The notes beneath the pieces were generated by a model. It was not told the DNA's origin, searched no databases, and worked only from the letters and a program-made list of their open reading frames with translations. A program made the position numbers and the translations under genes. From Adiantum capillus-veneris (taxonomy: Eukaryota > Streptophyta > Polypodiopsida > Polypodiales > Pteridaceae), in assembly GCA_014529385.2 (NCBI GenBank), contig CM043969.1, positions 72,690,676 through 72,754,675 on the forward strand: DNA of 64,000 bases. Direction: 5' to 3'. This document shows, piece after piece, positions 23,010 to 33,869 of the stretch (position 1 is its first letter; the number at the start of each line of letters is the position of its first letter).

Positions 23010-23628
23010 GGCGAAGTGCGTGAAAAACTGGAAAATTCACGCGAAACCGAGCCTTTTGTGCACTTTTCGATCGCGAAGGGTTGAAGTTGCGAAGAGCTCC
23101 ACGCGTCGGCGTGAGCGCCTGAAGGTGAGCAAGTGATGGCAGGGGCGCGGGAGCACGAGCGGGTGAGAGGGAGGAGCAGCAGAAAGATGTAGAGAGCTCA
23201 AAAATGAGATTCTCTGCAAACTTTGCAGTCTCTGTAAGTGAGTTTTTTTTTAATAACTCAGGTTTCAGACCATAGCTTGAAAAAACTCAAAAAGTCTTGG
23301 CCATACTTTAAAATAAAAGGCCACTTAAATAAACCCTTAAGTGCCAACGTTTCTTAACTCTTAGGTGCCAGCGTAAAACAAAAGAAAGCCATCAGCGTGG
23401 ATTTTTTTTTTTCCAAGGCAGCGTTGGCCAGAGTGCTAATGCGTGGAGAGGCAGCGCATGAAATTTTAGGCTCGTGGAGGGTCGTGTCCAACACATGCTA
23501 TAGGCTGCACTCTGGAGCCAGCGCATAGTAAATTTGTCCACGCTGGAGGCCAACAGAGCCAACGAATTTTTTCAATGCTACAGAGGATGCTCTCCCTGCC
23601 TCGTGTGCAGAGCTCACAAGAGAGTTGT

Positions 23629-23630
<2 letters not shown>

Positions 23631-23672
<42 letters not shown>
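23631..23672. repeat. (CT)n microsatellite in family 2 leader
   Basis: About 21 CT units at the place homologous to the (AG)72 tract of the inverted copy at 15293-15436. Confidence 0.95.
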
Positions 23673-23676
<4 letters not shown>

Positions 23677-23929
23677 CAATCCTCCAATTCCTGTCAAAAA
23701 TCAATAGAATTCATTGAAAAACTCCAATTTTTTAAGCATTCCTACTGCCGAATTGCTGAATTTTATAAAAAATTAGCAAAAAACACATCAAATTTCACCT
23801 GCAAACATGCTTTCGAGAAGAAAAGTAAGTAATTTCAGCAATTTAATCACTAAAAATTATACAAAATTGAGGTTTTCCAACCCGAACCGTTCCGTAGGTG
23901 TGCACACGGTCCCTCGTGCAGCCAAGCCG

Positions 23930-23941
23930 GCTCTGATACCA
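23930..23941 (-). promoter_or_regulatory. Primer-binding site (tRNA-iMet) of family 2
   Basis: Minus strand TGGTATCAGAGC, directly beside LTR sequence starting at 23942 (minus strand ends ...CGCTTCA). It sets orientation and boundary. Confidence 0.9.
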
Positions 23942-24163
23942 TGAAGCGAAGGAGGAGAAAGGATCTCCCGGCCTAACGGACCGCCAACAGATGCGCGTCG
24001 GACAAACCACCCGACCATAGCCACCATCCGGCAGCTCCCCCGTGCTGGGGCCAGCATCTGAGGACGTAGACGTGCACCTGTAAGACCGAGCGTCCCATAC
24101 CACCTGGCCTCACCTCCTCGAGGTGACCTCGCGCACTCCTAGCCTCACGGGCTAACCACTGGC
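23942..24163 (-). repeat. Family 2 5' LTR of the minus copy (partial)
   Basis: Matches the first 220 or so bases of the complete LTR at 14364. It is cut at 24163, where family 1 gag sequence resumes. The two sides share CACT at the join. Confidence 0.85.
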
Positions 24164-25122
24164 ACTTGACAAACTCCCACAATCTTTGGGTGGTTCGGTC
24201 TTCGAGGCTAGGATGTGGGAAATAAACTCTTGATTGCGAAGCTTCCTTTGAGCTTCACGCTCGGCGTCCTTTTCTGCTTTTTGTTCATTTCGTTCATCGC
24301 GCTCGCGTTCGAGAGCAAGTCGATTTTCTTCTTGTTGTGCGGCAAGTCTTGCCTTTCTTTCATCGCGCTCACGCTCACGAGCAAGGCGCTCACGTTCTTG
24401 AGCAAGGCGCTCACGGTCCTGAGCAAGGCAACTTGCTTCTTGTCTATCCATCATGGCCATCATCTGCTTGACCATCTCCTCCATAGGGTTTGGTGCACTT
24501 GGTGGCGTAGATGGCGAAGGGGGAGGGTTGAAGAAATCATCTCCAGGTGGGGACGAGTCTTCGTCGCCTCTCTCATGCTCATCACCTGTATGCAAAGTAT
24601 CCATTCCGCTTCGGGTGACGACCATGTGCTATGATCTTGGGGTCTTAAGCTCGCGAGGAACTTGGGTTTTGAGGGTCTTGAGGTTCTTGAGGTCCTTGAT
24701 TCGTGAGAATCTTGGGTTCTTGAGGTTCTTGAGTCTTGAGGGTCTTGGGTTCTTGGGTTTCTTGAGGTTTTCTTTCGCTTGCAAATCGCGTTGAAGAAGG
24801 ATCTTCTCTTCACCCGAGTTCTACTCCTTTCTGCGGGCGCACCCCCTTGGCGGCCTTGCGCTCACACCAAGGTTGCTTTTTCCCACCTCACGTCGATTGG
24901 CCGGCCGCTAAGTGCACGGTCCGCTCTCGATGAGTGAAAAGAGACACAAGGGGAGGTTGGACAAGCCCTTCTTTCTTGGGATTCCTGTCACTCTTCAACA
25001 AAACACGATTAAGAATCGCCACGCCCAAGTAAACTTGGGTTCATGCGATCGCAACAAACAAAAAAAAATTCTTGTGGTTCTTTCCTTGAGTAATGCAGAA
25101 CACTTCCAAAGCTCTAATACCA
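24164..25122 (-). mobile_element. Family 1 gag 5' part and leader, second block
   Basis: Nearly identical to 10811-11763: by eye only a handful of differences in about 950 bases, including one in the primer site (25111-25122, GCTCTAATACCA on the plus strand). It encodes the first 150 or so Gag residues (24164-24625). It probably belongs to the same unit as 12930-14363, split by the family 2 complex, or to a recent duplication of copy 1. Fossil. Confidence 0.85.
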
Positions 25123-25620
25123 TAAAAACGCAGCCATAAGGTGTCTCATCTCATCGTTTTTATTCACCACAGAACCTTCGACAAGAGCAAAGAATTTCAG
25201 CCATAAGTACAGCAAGAAAACAGTCATTTTCAGCCACCAAGACAATCCCGAATTCAGCCATAGAAGATCACATAGTTTAGCCTAAGTCGTCGCATCACCG
25301 CCGTCGTCATCGGCATAGTCCCAATGCATCAGTCCATTGCATTCGCATTGTACATCTTTGTGCAATCAAAGTAGACCACTCTCGCCGATGAGAGTGGGGC
25401 CTTCGGATGAGGGTTTTACAACCTCTCGGGTGTCGTATCTCTTCTCTCTCCTTCTCTCAGTCTCATTCACTTGCACGCACAATATCCACTCACGTTGTTC
25501 GTGATCACAGCACTCTACAAGACGGAAGGCTCTCTCCTTCCCTAAGAACTAAAAGGAACCTTGAGCAATAAAGATCACTAATCTTGAGAAAATACAACAT
25601 TCATTCCGCTGCACCTTACA
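25123..25620 (+). repeat. Family 1 LTR fragment in inverted orientation
   Basis: Reverse complement of the inner part of the 11765-12929 LTR, ending in CCTTACA at 25620. It directly follows a family 1 primer site but points the opposite way, so the two were brought together by inversion rather than by normal insertion. Confidence 0.85.
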
Positions 25621-28400
25621 ATCAAAGACAAGCTACAAGGGGCACGAATTTTCAGCCGCATAGATCTCAAGAGCAACCACCATCAAATTCGTATTGCTCC
25701 AGAAGACATATATAAAACTGCATTCCGTACAAATGTAGGATTGTACGAGTTTTTAGTAATGCCTTTCGGTCGTACAAAAGACTGCATTCGTATTGCTCCA
25801 GAAGACATACACAAGAGTGCATTCTGCACAAATTTAGGATTGTACGAGTTTTTAGTAATGCCCTTCGATCGTTCCAACAACTTTCAATCAAATGATGGAC
25901 CAAATTTTTTGTCCTCATTGACAATTTACAGGCATCTTATTCGATAACATTTTTGTCTTTTTTCACACAGAGGAGGAACACAAATGACACATTGCCTCCC
26001 ATAATCAATTACGCATGGACCCAGCAAAGGTTCAAGCTATTTCAGATTAACCACACCCTGTTTCGGTTCATGATGTCCAAAGTTTCCTTGGCCTTTGTTC
26101 CTTCTACAGACGCTTTATTCGCCATATGGACCCATCCTCATTGTATCTGATCTCGGAAACCATTTAAAGTACATTGTGATGCTTCAGGCGATTGCATTGG
26201 CTTAGTTCTTAATCAAGAAGGCCACGCAATAGATTATGAAAGTAGACGACTTCGTGATGCAGAGCTTCATGCTTCTATCTATGAGAAGGAACTCATGGCA
26301 GTCATTCATGCTCTCTCAATTTGGAAACACTACCTTCTGGGAGTAGATTTTACGATCAAGACAGATCATCAAAGTCTTTGATACTGTCTCTCTCAACACA
26401 AGTTGTTTGACAAACATATGTTGTGGGCCAATTTTCTTTCCATCTTTCACTGCCAAATTCTACACACTTCTGGAAGTAAGAATGTGGTGGCAGATGCTCT
26501 CTCACTACGGCCTCAAGTAAATGCAATAACAAATTTACATCATTAAGAGTTGGAATCTCTACCCGAGATGTACCTTGACAACCTCGATTCCAGTGAAATC
26601 TGGCAACAGCTATACTGGATTTTTTTCCTACTCTATTAAAGCTAGTTACCTTTATTTTCATTATGTTCTTTGTGTGCCGCGTCCACTTAGAACAAAGGTA
26701 ATGGATAAAGCACATGCTTGTCCTTACGCATGACACGGCACAAAGGTGTAATGTCTATGACACAAGCCGTAGAGAAATATAGACAACACTACGAGCCCAC
26801 ATAGACAAATATGTCAAAGAATGTATACCATGTCAAAAAGCTAAGTATGATCGCCATAAGGCTCCTAGCTTGCTTCAACCCCTACCGATACCCTAGGTAT
26901 TGTACTTAGGCAAGCTATAGACATGGTTGCGTTTTTTATTAGAACAATGTCCAATGATGCATGTAGCTCTTATGCATAGTCCACTAGAGCAGATCCTACT
27001 ATAAACAAAAAAAATTGGCTGGTAAAAGAGGGGGATGTGGATAGGCAAATATATGGGGTTGTGAGATAGTACAAGGATCTTGATTACTCCAGTATATTTC
27101 AAGATTTCCTTGCTAGGATCCAAGTCAAGCAAGGACCAGATTGCTTTCTTGTTTTTGTGATGCTTGCATTAGGGGCCATTGGAGGACTTGTTGCAACAAA
27201 TCATATGTAGGCAAGTGGACACATCTGGCATTGAAACCACTCTCTAAGGTACCAAAAGAGATTGAGGTACCGGAAGATGATGCTACGATGTTCGAGGGAT
27301 TCCACGATATGATAAGTGACTATGTCACTGATGGTGATAACTACTCCGAATGGAAATGATGCAATCTAGACTATTATAGACAAATTCAGTAAGCAAGCTC
27401 ATTTCATTGCAGTAAGAAATACCATCAAAGCTGTATCACATGGCCAAGATCTTTCTCGCCCAAATTAAGCATCATGGCATGCCCAAAATGATTTATAAAT
27501 GATCGTGACTCATGAATGACCAATAATTTCTAGCAAGCACTTTTACGAACGTAAAGACTAATCTGAATTTTACTTCGGCTTATCATCCTCAGACAGATGG
27601 ACAAAGTGAAATTGCTAAGTCCACAGTCCTAGACATTTTAAAGTTCTATGTCTCAGATAACCAACGAGAATGAGAGAAATATCTATCTCCCGCAAAATTT
27701 GCCTACAAATCACACTGTACATTCCTCTACAGGAAAAGCTCCTTTTGAGATTATTTATGACAAACCACATCTTCTCCCAACCCTTCTCACAAAGGATAAG
27801 ATATTTGCAGCTGATGAATTTGTTCGAGATCTAGATACCGCTTACACTCACGTGAAGCATGCTATCCTTAGATCTCAAGAAAAGCATAAGAAAGCAGCAA
27901 AGAAACATCGTCGTGATCTCAAGCTAACTAAAGGGCAATTTGTTCGTCTCAAGTTTGATAAAGCACAACTTAAGAAACACGCCAATCAAAAAGGAAAAGT
28001 TGTTAAACTTCCAATAGATATTACGGCTCGTTTAAGATTACAGAACAGATAGATTTCGTAGCATTTAGATTGGATCTTCTAGAGACTTGGAAAATGGGTA
28101 ATGCTTTTCACACGAGCCTTCTACGACCTTTCGTTGCCGAACCTCGTTGGTAAATCTCCTGCAGAACCAGCTACAAAAGATCCCCCTGAGGTAGTTCAAA
28201 TTGAAGAAATACTTCTTCCAGGACAGATCATTCAACATCAGGAGTACCAACCAAAGTCTGAGAGAACGCATCGTTAGAAAAGTTTAAGAATTACTCTCCT
28301 CTAGATGCCCAGTGGATGACGGAATCAGAATTACAGGATTTCCCAGACATCGTGCATCAGTATCATGAGGCTCTACAGTTGAGGACGCCTGATTAGAAGC
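25621..28400 (+). mobile_element. Ty3/gypsy element C, decayed pol
   Basis: A plus-strand, heavily broken fossil. Recognisable pieces in order are: RT ([17 protein letters not shown]), RNase H about 26160-26500 (VHCDASGDCIG, YEKELMAVIHALSIWKHYLLG, KTDHQSL), integrase zinc domain about 26780-26890 (CIPCQKAKYDRHKAP), integrase core about 27370-27720 (DKFSKQAHFIAVRNTIKA; YHPQTDGQSE), the post-core region 27648-28052 (KAPFEIIYDKPH; VRLKF), and a tail AFHTSLLRPFVAEPRW. Many breaks, so it is old. A foreign segment of about 400 bases lies in the integrase (26950-27350). The LTR block downstream may be its own 3' LTR. Confidence 0.85.
26950..27350 (+). other. Foreign coding segment of an unnamed gene family inside element C
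   Basis: The segment lies between the integrase zinc domain and core and is not integrase. The plus-strand pieces WLVKEGDVDRQ (about 27015) and RLLSCFCDACIRGHWRTC, CNKSYVGKW, MFEGFHDMISDYVTDGDN (27135-27350) align by eye with the minus-strand frame at 63.0-63.9 kb. There the pieces are FWEVKLGEVSQ and RLLSFYCNACMHNQWRKC, NNKTHVSSW, YEGHFETLSD, GDNF. The shared pattern is C-x-C-x2-C-x6-W-R-x-C-x-N-K. It is a decayed piece of that family. Confidence 0.65.
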
Positions 28401-28514
28401 CAAAGAGATGTAATATTTTTAGTTGTAGCTACAGATAAATGAAAATGATTTTTGTGTACACACAATGAATTTATGAATTTATTGGTACCAATTACGAACG
28501 GGTAAATTTTCCGA

Positions 28515-29034
28515 TGCAATGTGCCATTTGGAAATTTATCCGTGTCCGGATAATATGATAAGTAGAACAGTAGCCGTAAGCAGTGCACACTGCAAAATAG
28601 TTCAAAACAAGCATATGAATAAGATGGTGTCCCAAGTCCGCTCGGAAAAGCTATAATTTGATAGTCCTATAGTGGCTGCCCAAGAAAGTGGTCGGCCGCA
28701 CACAATGGAAATACGACGCAACAGGAGCCGGCAGACTTGGTAGGGGGAGACATGAAATTGGCTGAGTTGTTAATACTCTAGAGTGGCAAAAAATCGGGGT
28801 TTTAACACTCATTTTTAAGTCAACCAAAAAAAAAAAAGCATTTGACAACCTTATCATCCAATTTTCTGCATTGTATTTGTGGCACTAAAGCATAAGCTTA
28901 AGGTTTGAAACCTTTTGAAATGAGTGGTTGGGTGAGTATAAAAGTGGTCAAATGAATTAACATTAAAATAAGACTAAAAACTGGAGCAAACTCGCGTAGG
29001 ATTTTGGAAAGCCCAACATTGGCGGCTCGCGAGC

Positions 29035-29088
<54 letters not shown>

Positions 29089-29919
29089 AGGATATAGCAT
29101 GCGCAACCTTACATAAGGCCTAGTTCTACCAATTTGTGGAGTTCTGCAGCAGTTGCCACCCGAGGAATTCCTTTCGAATGCAAGTTACCGGCTATCAGGA
29201 CGGACTGCATCATAATTTGAACAGTGTTTCCGGGGTAGAGCTTCATACTTTTTTCAAGTACTGGCTAAAGTCTAGCTTCACACTTGCGCTGTCACAAAGT
29301 GATGACGTGGCTACCGAGAGCAAAAACTCTAAAACCTGCAAACCCTAATTTATGCCAGAAACCCTAATCTATAGAAACCCTAATTTTTGGAAACCCTAAC
29401 CCTAACTGTTGGCTGAAACCCTAATTTTTGGCAGCAAATGCCACGTGGCATTAGTACGGATTCCGGAAATTGCGGCGGGATTCACGGCGGAAAAAAAGTT
29501 GCCTCCAAGCGACGCAATTGGTGCTTTCTCTCTACGCATGGGCAAGGAGAGAGAGAAAATTGATTTGCTTTATTTTACTCTCTTAAGAGAGAGAGAGAGA
29601 ATTTTTGCTTTTAACTGAAGCTTTTGGGGCTCTGCTTTTGGGCATCCCTTGTAATCTTTAAGTAAGTGGTTTAGGGCTCACTCTGCAGAGCATCTGGACG
29701 CAGAGTCTCAGAGTGAAACCCTAACCGCTCTCTTGTACTTCGACATTGATTAATACATAAAGAAACACCGAAAGGGGCGCCAGTCTTTGGGGCCAATATC
29801 TCTAGGCACGGAACTCCGTTGGGCCAGTGCAAATCTATTGTGATCTGTGAATTGTTTTAAAGTGGTTATTTGGTGCTGTTGTGATTGATTCTTGACTTGG
29901 AGTGTCCAAGTTTGTTACA
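28515..29919 (+). repeat. Family 3 LTR block (+)
   Basis: Plus-strand LTR ending TTGTTACA at 29919. It has a (CT)n tract (29037-29085), the conserved TGACGTGGC site (29304-29312), five telo-box motifs (29340-29424), and the AAACACCGAAAGGGGCGCC region near 29760 shared with the other family 3 LTRs. Bases 28515-29165 are an inverted match to 32145-32745. It may be the 3' LTR of element C; the start is uncertain. No primer site follows, since a minus-strand gag abuts. Confidence 0.7.
29037..29085. repeat. (CT)n microsatellite
   Basis: About 24 CT units inside the family 3 LTR block. Confidence 0.95.
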
Positions 29920-30861
29920 TGCGCATCGTCTCTCCTTAGAAACTTTCATAAAGGGAGCAACTTTAGGACCTCTCAGAATTTGTCGACGTAGTCAGACACA
30001 ACTTCATTCTCTCTTTGGGAGTGCCAATCCCATTTTTTCTTTACATCATCGGCAAAGTATGGGGGAAGGAATTGAGGGTAGAACTCCTTCCTGAAATCCT
30101 CCCAGTCTTTGGGTTTGTGTTTTTCCAGAATTGTGGTAAGCCACTTGTTGCTAGCTGTATCTTTCAGATACATGCTAGCATAGCGTTATTTTGAGCGCTC
30201 TGAGAAATTAACTTTTGTAAAGGCCACCTCGAATTGTTGAATAAAAGCGAGAGCCTTCGTAGCAATCCTCTTTCCATTATAACATTCAAATTTAACATCT
30301 TTATCTCTAGCTTTGAAAGTCTTCTTCTTCTTCTTGTGATGTCGGGACCGCTTCTTGGAGATGGCTTTGGAATCCTTGTGCACCGGAATTGTGTGCTGAC
30401 TCTTTCTACGATCCTTCTCTTGCTTTTCTGCTTTTGGTGGTTGATCTACAGCCTCGTCTAAGGGCAACTCAGGTTTCTCATCAGGAATGATATTAACCAA
30501 GTTCTTCATAAAAGAGTAATCTGGTGAGGAAGTCGGTGAATTTTTTTTTTCTTCTTCTTCGTGCTGTCGGGAGGTTCCTACTGCCGGATCCCTCTGAGGC
30601 CGTGTTAGAGCCCCAATCTGAGGTATTCTTTGAGTTGGTACTAGGGAGTTCTGAGGTGGTTCTTTCACCATCTTTGCTTTCCCTTTTTCAAGGGTCTTAA
30701 GCACTTTCTACACCTATGGTTGAGCAAGAGCAGCTTGCAATTGTGCCATTTGTTACCTGAGCCGCTCAAGCTCTTCTGCTTGTCCTGCCATGACGGGTAT
30801 TTTTTTGCCAAGGACTGTCTCTTCTTAAGAAAGGAAACGAGAGGACCTTGCTTTGATACCA
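29920..30861 (-). mobile_element. Ty3/gypsy element D (family 3), gag fragment
   Basis: Minus-strand fossil with the primer site at 30850-30861 (TGGTATCAAAGC). A Gag-like region follows with a Pro/Gln/Glu-rich start, a Lys/Arg tract (KKRSRHHKKKKK), FIQQFEVAF and YLKDTASNKWLTTIL. Related to the gags of elements A and B. Nothing beyond gag is present. Broken. Confidence 0.8.
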
Positions 30862-30862
30862 T

Positions 30863-32234
30863 TGTCACAGAAATGGAAGCATCCACATAATGCTTTAAAA
30901 CCAAGTTACTAATTCACGTGGAATTTTGCAAGACATAAAATTGGAAAAAACAATGCAAAAAATCGACATAACACTAGGGACCAAAAGATGGGCTGGTTCT
31001 CCCCCTTGAAGGAGATTTTTATTAATTTCTTAACTGTTACAAGCATGTGAACCCGAAATAGAATTCACCGTTCATGTCCCAAATACTTTTTGATGCATAA
31101 AGATGCATGGTTGCATAAGCCTATTGGCTGAAATTCATCATACTTGTAGCCAAGAACGGATATGTTTGCTTCGGACTCGGATTTTCAATGTGGGAGAAGC
31201 TTCTACTGATATTTGCTTGCGTAGGGGACTCCTACACGAGTTCTCCTTGGTTAGAACTTGTGTCACAAGACGGGCACCACGTGCCAATAGGAAAGGACAA
31301 ATTGAACAGACTTTTAACACTTCAATAACAACTGAACTGAAAGAGAGAGACGACACGTGACACAGAGTGGCGGAATTCCACCCCAGAGAGTATTGGCCCC
31401 AAACCTTGGCGCCCCTTTCGGTATTTCTTTATATTGCATCAACAAAGTACAAGCTGGTACTCCAAACTCTGCACCTTCTCCGGGAAGCATGCCAGAGAAT
31501 GAGCCCTAACCTCATATTTAAAGGCGCTTGGCCTGAAAAGCAGTTACAGCGAAAAGCCTTCAAAACTCAAAAGCATCTGGTCGAAAAGCGGCCAGCGTAA
31601 AATCCGGTATTCCATACAGCTGCCACATAAGCAGTCAGTGCAAAACGCGGAAATCCGTACAACATGCCACATCATTAGCCAGCGTGATTTTTGGAAATCT
31701 GCCACGTCATCAGCCAACTTTGCAATTTCTTGTGTGTGTGTGTGTGTGTGTCCTGCTTTTTTTTTATTCTTTATGTCACTTGGGGCCCCATCGGACGGGG
31801 TCCCCATAAGTTGGGAGGACTTCTTCTGTTATTTGTTCTTCTTAGGGTTTAGGCCCCTCGGCCGGCATCTGTAAGTTGGCTCCATTCTTTAGGCTATGAC
31901 ACGTCAGCAGTTTGTTACAACCTGCTTCTGGAATGTGTCAGAGTGCTGCAATTTTCGTGGGCAACCGGTACTGCACTTGTTTGAGTGCGACGCTTTCCGC
32001 ACGGACGCACACAAGCTGCTATGGTTGCACTCTACCTCCGCCGCAGGCCTCACAGCCTCTGCCCGGCCTTCACGGATTCCATAGTAAGAAAATCGCGAGG
32101 GGAGAGAGTATTGGCTGAACTTAGAGCCGATAGAGGGGACTCTGTGCGTGGGTGGAAATTGCTGCAGAACTCGACAATGTGGTAGCACTAGGCCTTATGT
32201 AAGGTTGCACATGCTAAATCCTTGCCAGATGGCA

Positions 32235-32270
<36 letters not shown>

Positions 32271-32745
32271 AGAGAGTGAGAGAGAGAGAGAGAGAGAGAG
32301 CTGCTCGCAAGCTGCCAACATTGGGTTTTCCAAAATCCTACGCTAGCAGGTTTTAGTCTTATTGTAATGTTAAGTCGTTTGACCGCATACATACTGACCC
32401 GGCCACTCATTTTTAAAAGGTTTCAAACCTTAGACTTAAAGATGAGTGTTAAAACCCGGGTTTTTGGCCACTCTAGAGTATTAACAACTCGCCCGATTTC
32501 ATGTCTCTCCCGACCCAGTCTACCGGCTCTTGCTTGGTCGTATTTCCACTTTGTCTGGCCGGCCACTTTCTTGGGCAGCCACTGCAAGATTATTACATTA
32601 TAGCTTGCCCGAGTAGACTAGGGACACCATCTTATTCATGTGCTTGTTTTGAACTATTCTGCACTTCGTCCGACTACTGTTCTACTTATCACACTATCCG
32701 GACACAGATAAATTTCCAGATGGCACATTGCATGTCAAAAATTGC
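30863..32745 (-). repeat. Family 3 LTR block (-)
   Basis: Minus-strand LTR starting beside the element D primer site (minus strand ends ...CTGTGACA). It contains the CGCCCCTTTCGGTATTTCTT region (31409-31428), a TTTAAA element near 31519, a (TG)n tract (31731-31751), the TGACGTGG site (31702-31709, minus) and the inverted match to 28515-29165 (32145-32745). The outer limit is not certain. Confidence 0.65.
32236..32300. repeat. (CA)n(GA)n compound microsatellite
   Basis: (CA)n followed by (GA)n inside the family 3 LTR block, at the place that holds pure (CT)n in the inverted copy (29037-29085). Confidence 0.93.
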
Positions 32746-33371
32746 TGACGTGTCAAGACACTGAAGAACAGAGCCAACCTGAAAATCCCGGCCGAGAAGC
32801 CTAAATCCTAAAAGAAGCAGCAGAAGAAGTTTTACCAACTTGCAAAGTCTTGCCGAGTGGCCTATTACTAAAGAGTAGTTCCTGCCAACTTATGGGACCC
32901 TGTTCGATAAGGCCCTAGTGACCTAAAGAGAATAAACTAAAGCGCGACCAACACACACACACACACACACACACGGACGCACGCACACTCACAACGAGAA
33001 AGATGATGACGTGGCAGCTATACAGACGCCCGTGATTTGTGTTGGCAGTGCCACGTTGCAGGCAATACGAATTTCCACATTTTGCGTTGCTGATGTGGCA
33101 GTTGTACGGATTCTCGTGAAATGCGTTGCCAGCTGTTTAAGCCAGTTTTTGGGATCAGATACTTTTGAATTTGAAAGCTTTTCATGGCCAAGGGCCTTTA
33201 AATACGAGCCAAGGGATTCTCCGGAACGCTTCAGTATGAAGGTGCAAAGGATGGAGTACCGGCATTGTACCTTGTTCAAGCAATATAAAGAAATACCAAA
33301 AGGGGAGCCAAGGTTTGGGGCCAGTGCTTTCTCGAGGTGGAACTCTGTCACTCCTTGTCTCGTGTGTCGTG

Positions 33372-33413
<42 letters not shown>

Positions 33414-33417
<4 letters not shown>

Positions 33418-33596
33418 ATAAAAAGAGGAAAATGTTATAACCTTTCTATCACCCAAGTGTGGTAGATTGGCTATGCCATTTCCCTCTTGAATTACAGGTC
33501 CAACTCTCCTCGTTGGCTAGATCTTTAAGGTCTCTTGGGATAGTTTCCTACGACGTTAAAACTCTCTTCTTCTCGGGTGTGTGTGTGTGTGTGTAC
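33414..33596 (+). repeat. tRNA-derived SINE-like unit, copy 1
   Basis: About 183 bp beginning ACTAATAAAAAGAGG and ending in TCTTCT plus (GT)n. It is the same as copy 2 but shorter around the presumed box B. It lies in the family 3 LTR and is not present in the other LTRs of that family, so it is an insertion. Confidence 0.5.
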
Positions 33597-33775
33597 GCTA
33601 ATAAAAAGAGCAAAATGGTATAACCTTGCTATCACCCAAGTGTGGTAGATTGGTTATGCCATTTCCCTCTTGAATTACAGGTCTTGAGTTCAACTCTCCT
33701 CGTCGGCTAGATCTTTAAGGTCTCTTGGGATAGTTTCCTACGACGTTAAAACTCTCTTCTTCTTCTTCTTCTTCT
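33597..33775 (+). repeat. tRNA-derived SINE-like unit, copy 2
   Basis: It has a box A-like TGGTAGATTGG (33643-33653) and a box B GTTCAACTC (33688-33696), which fits GWTCRANNC. The 45-base interval equals that of tRNA genes. It ends in a (CTT)n-type tail. A body of about 170 bp with RNA polymerase III boxes and a simple tail is the layout of plant tRNA-derived SINEs. No cloverleaf folds convincingly by eye, so a working tRNA gene is unlikely. Confidence 0.5.
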
Positions 33776-33857
33776 CTCTTTGAAGTGTTATTTGAAGTGC
33801 TAAAAGTGTTCAGTCTGTTCTTTTCCGTTGGCACGTGGTGCCCGTCCCTTGTTACAG

Positions 33858-33869
33858 TGGTATCAGAGC
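33858..33869 (+). promoter_or_regulatory. Primer-binding site (tRNA-iMet), family 3
   Basis: TGGTATCAGAGC one base after the LTR end at 33856. Confidence 0.9.

Larger units (their letters stand above)
18383..23941 (-). mobile_element. Family 2 chromovirus, near full-length interior (-)
   Basis: Minus-strand fossil with all parts of a chromovirus interior: primer site, leader, gag, protease, RT, RNase H, integrase and chromodomain, and polypurine tract, flanked by partial LTRs of its own family (23942-24163 and 18121-18382). It looks structurally almost whole but has several breaks in the coding part. By domain type it belongs to the chromodomain-bearing Ty3/gypsy clade, which in plants includes Tekay, CRM, Reina and Galadriel. 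I cannot choose among these. Confidence 0.9.
32770..33856 (+). repeat. Family 3 LTR (+)
   Basis: Plus-strand LTR ending TTGTTACA at 33856, one base before a primer site. It is an inverted match to 30863-31890 over much of its length. It carries (CA)n near 32950, TGACGTGG at 33007-33014, TTTAAATA near 33198, GAAATACCAAAAGGGGAGCC near 33290, (CT)n at 33373-33412, and an inserted pair of SINE-like units. The start is approximate. Confidence 0.7.

Noticed and set aside
29340-29424. Interstitial telomere
   Set aside because: The AAACCCTAA motifs are separated by other sequence and also occur in related LTRs. They are not a telomere array.
33643-33696. A functional tRNA gene
   Set aside because: Boxes A and B fit, but I could not pair convincing acceptor and anticodon stems, so a tRNA-derived SINE is more likely.
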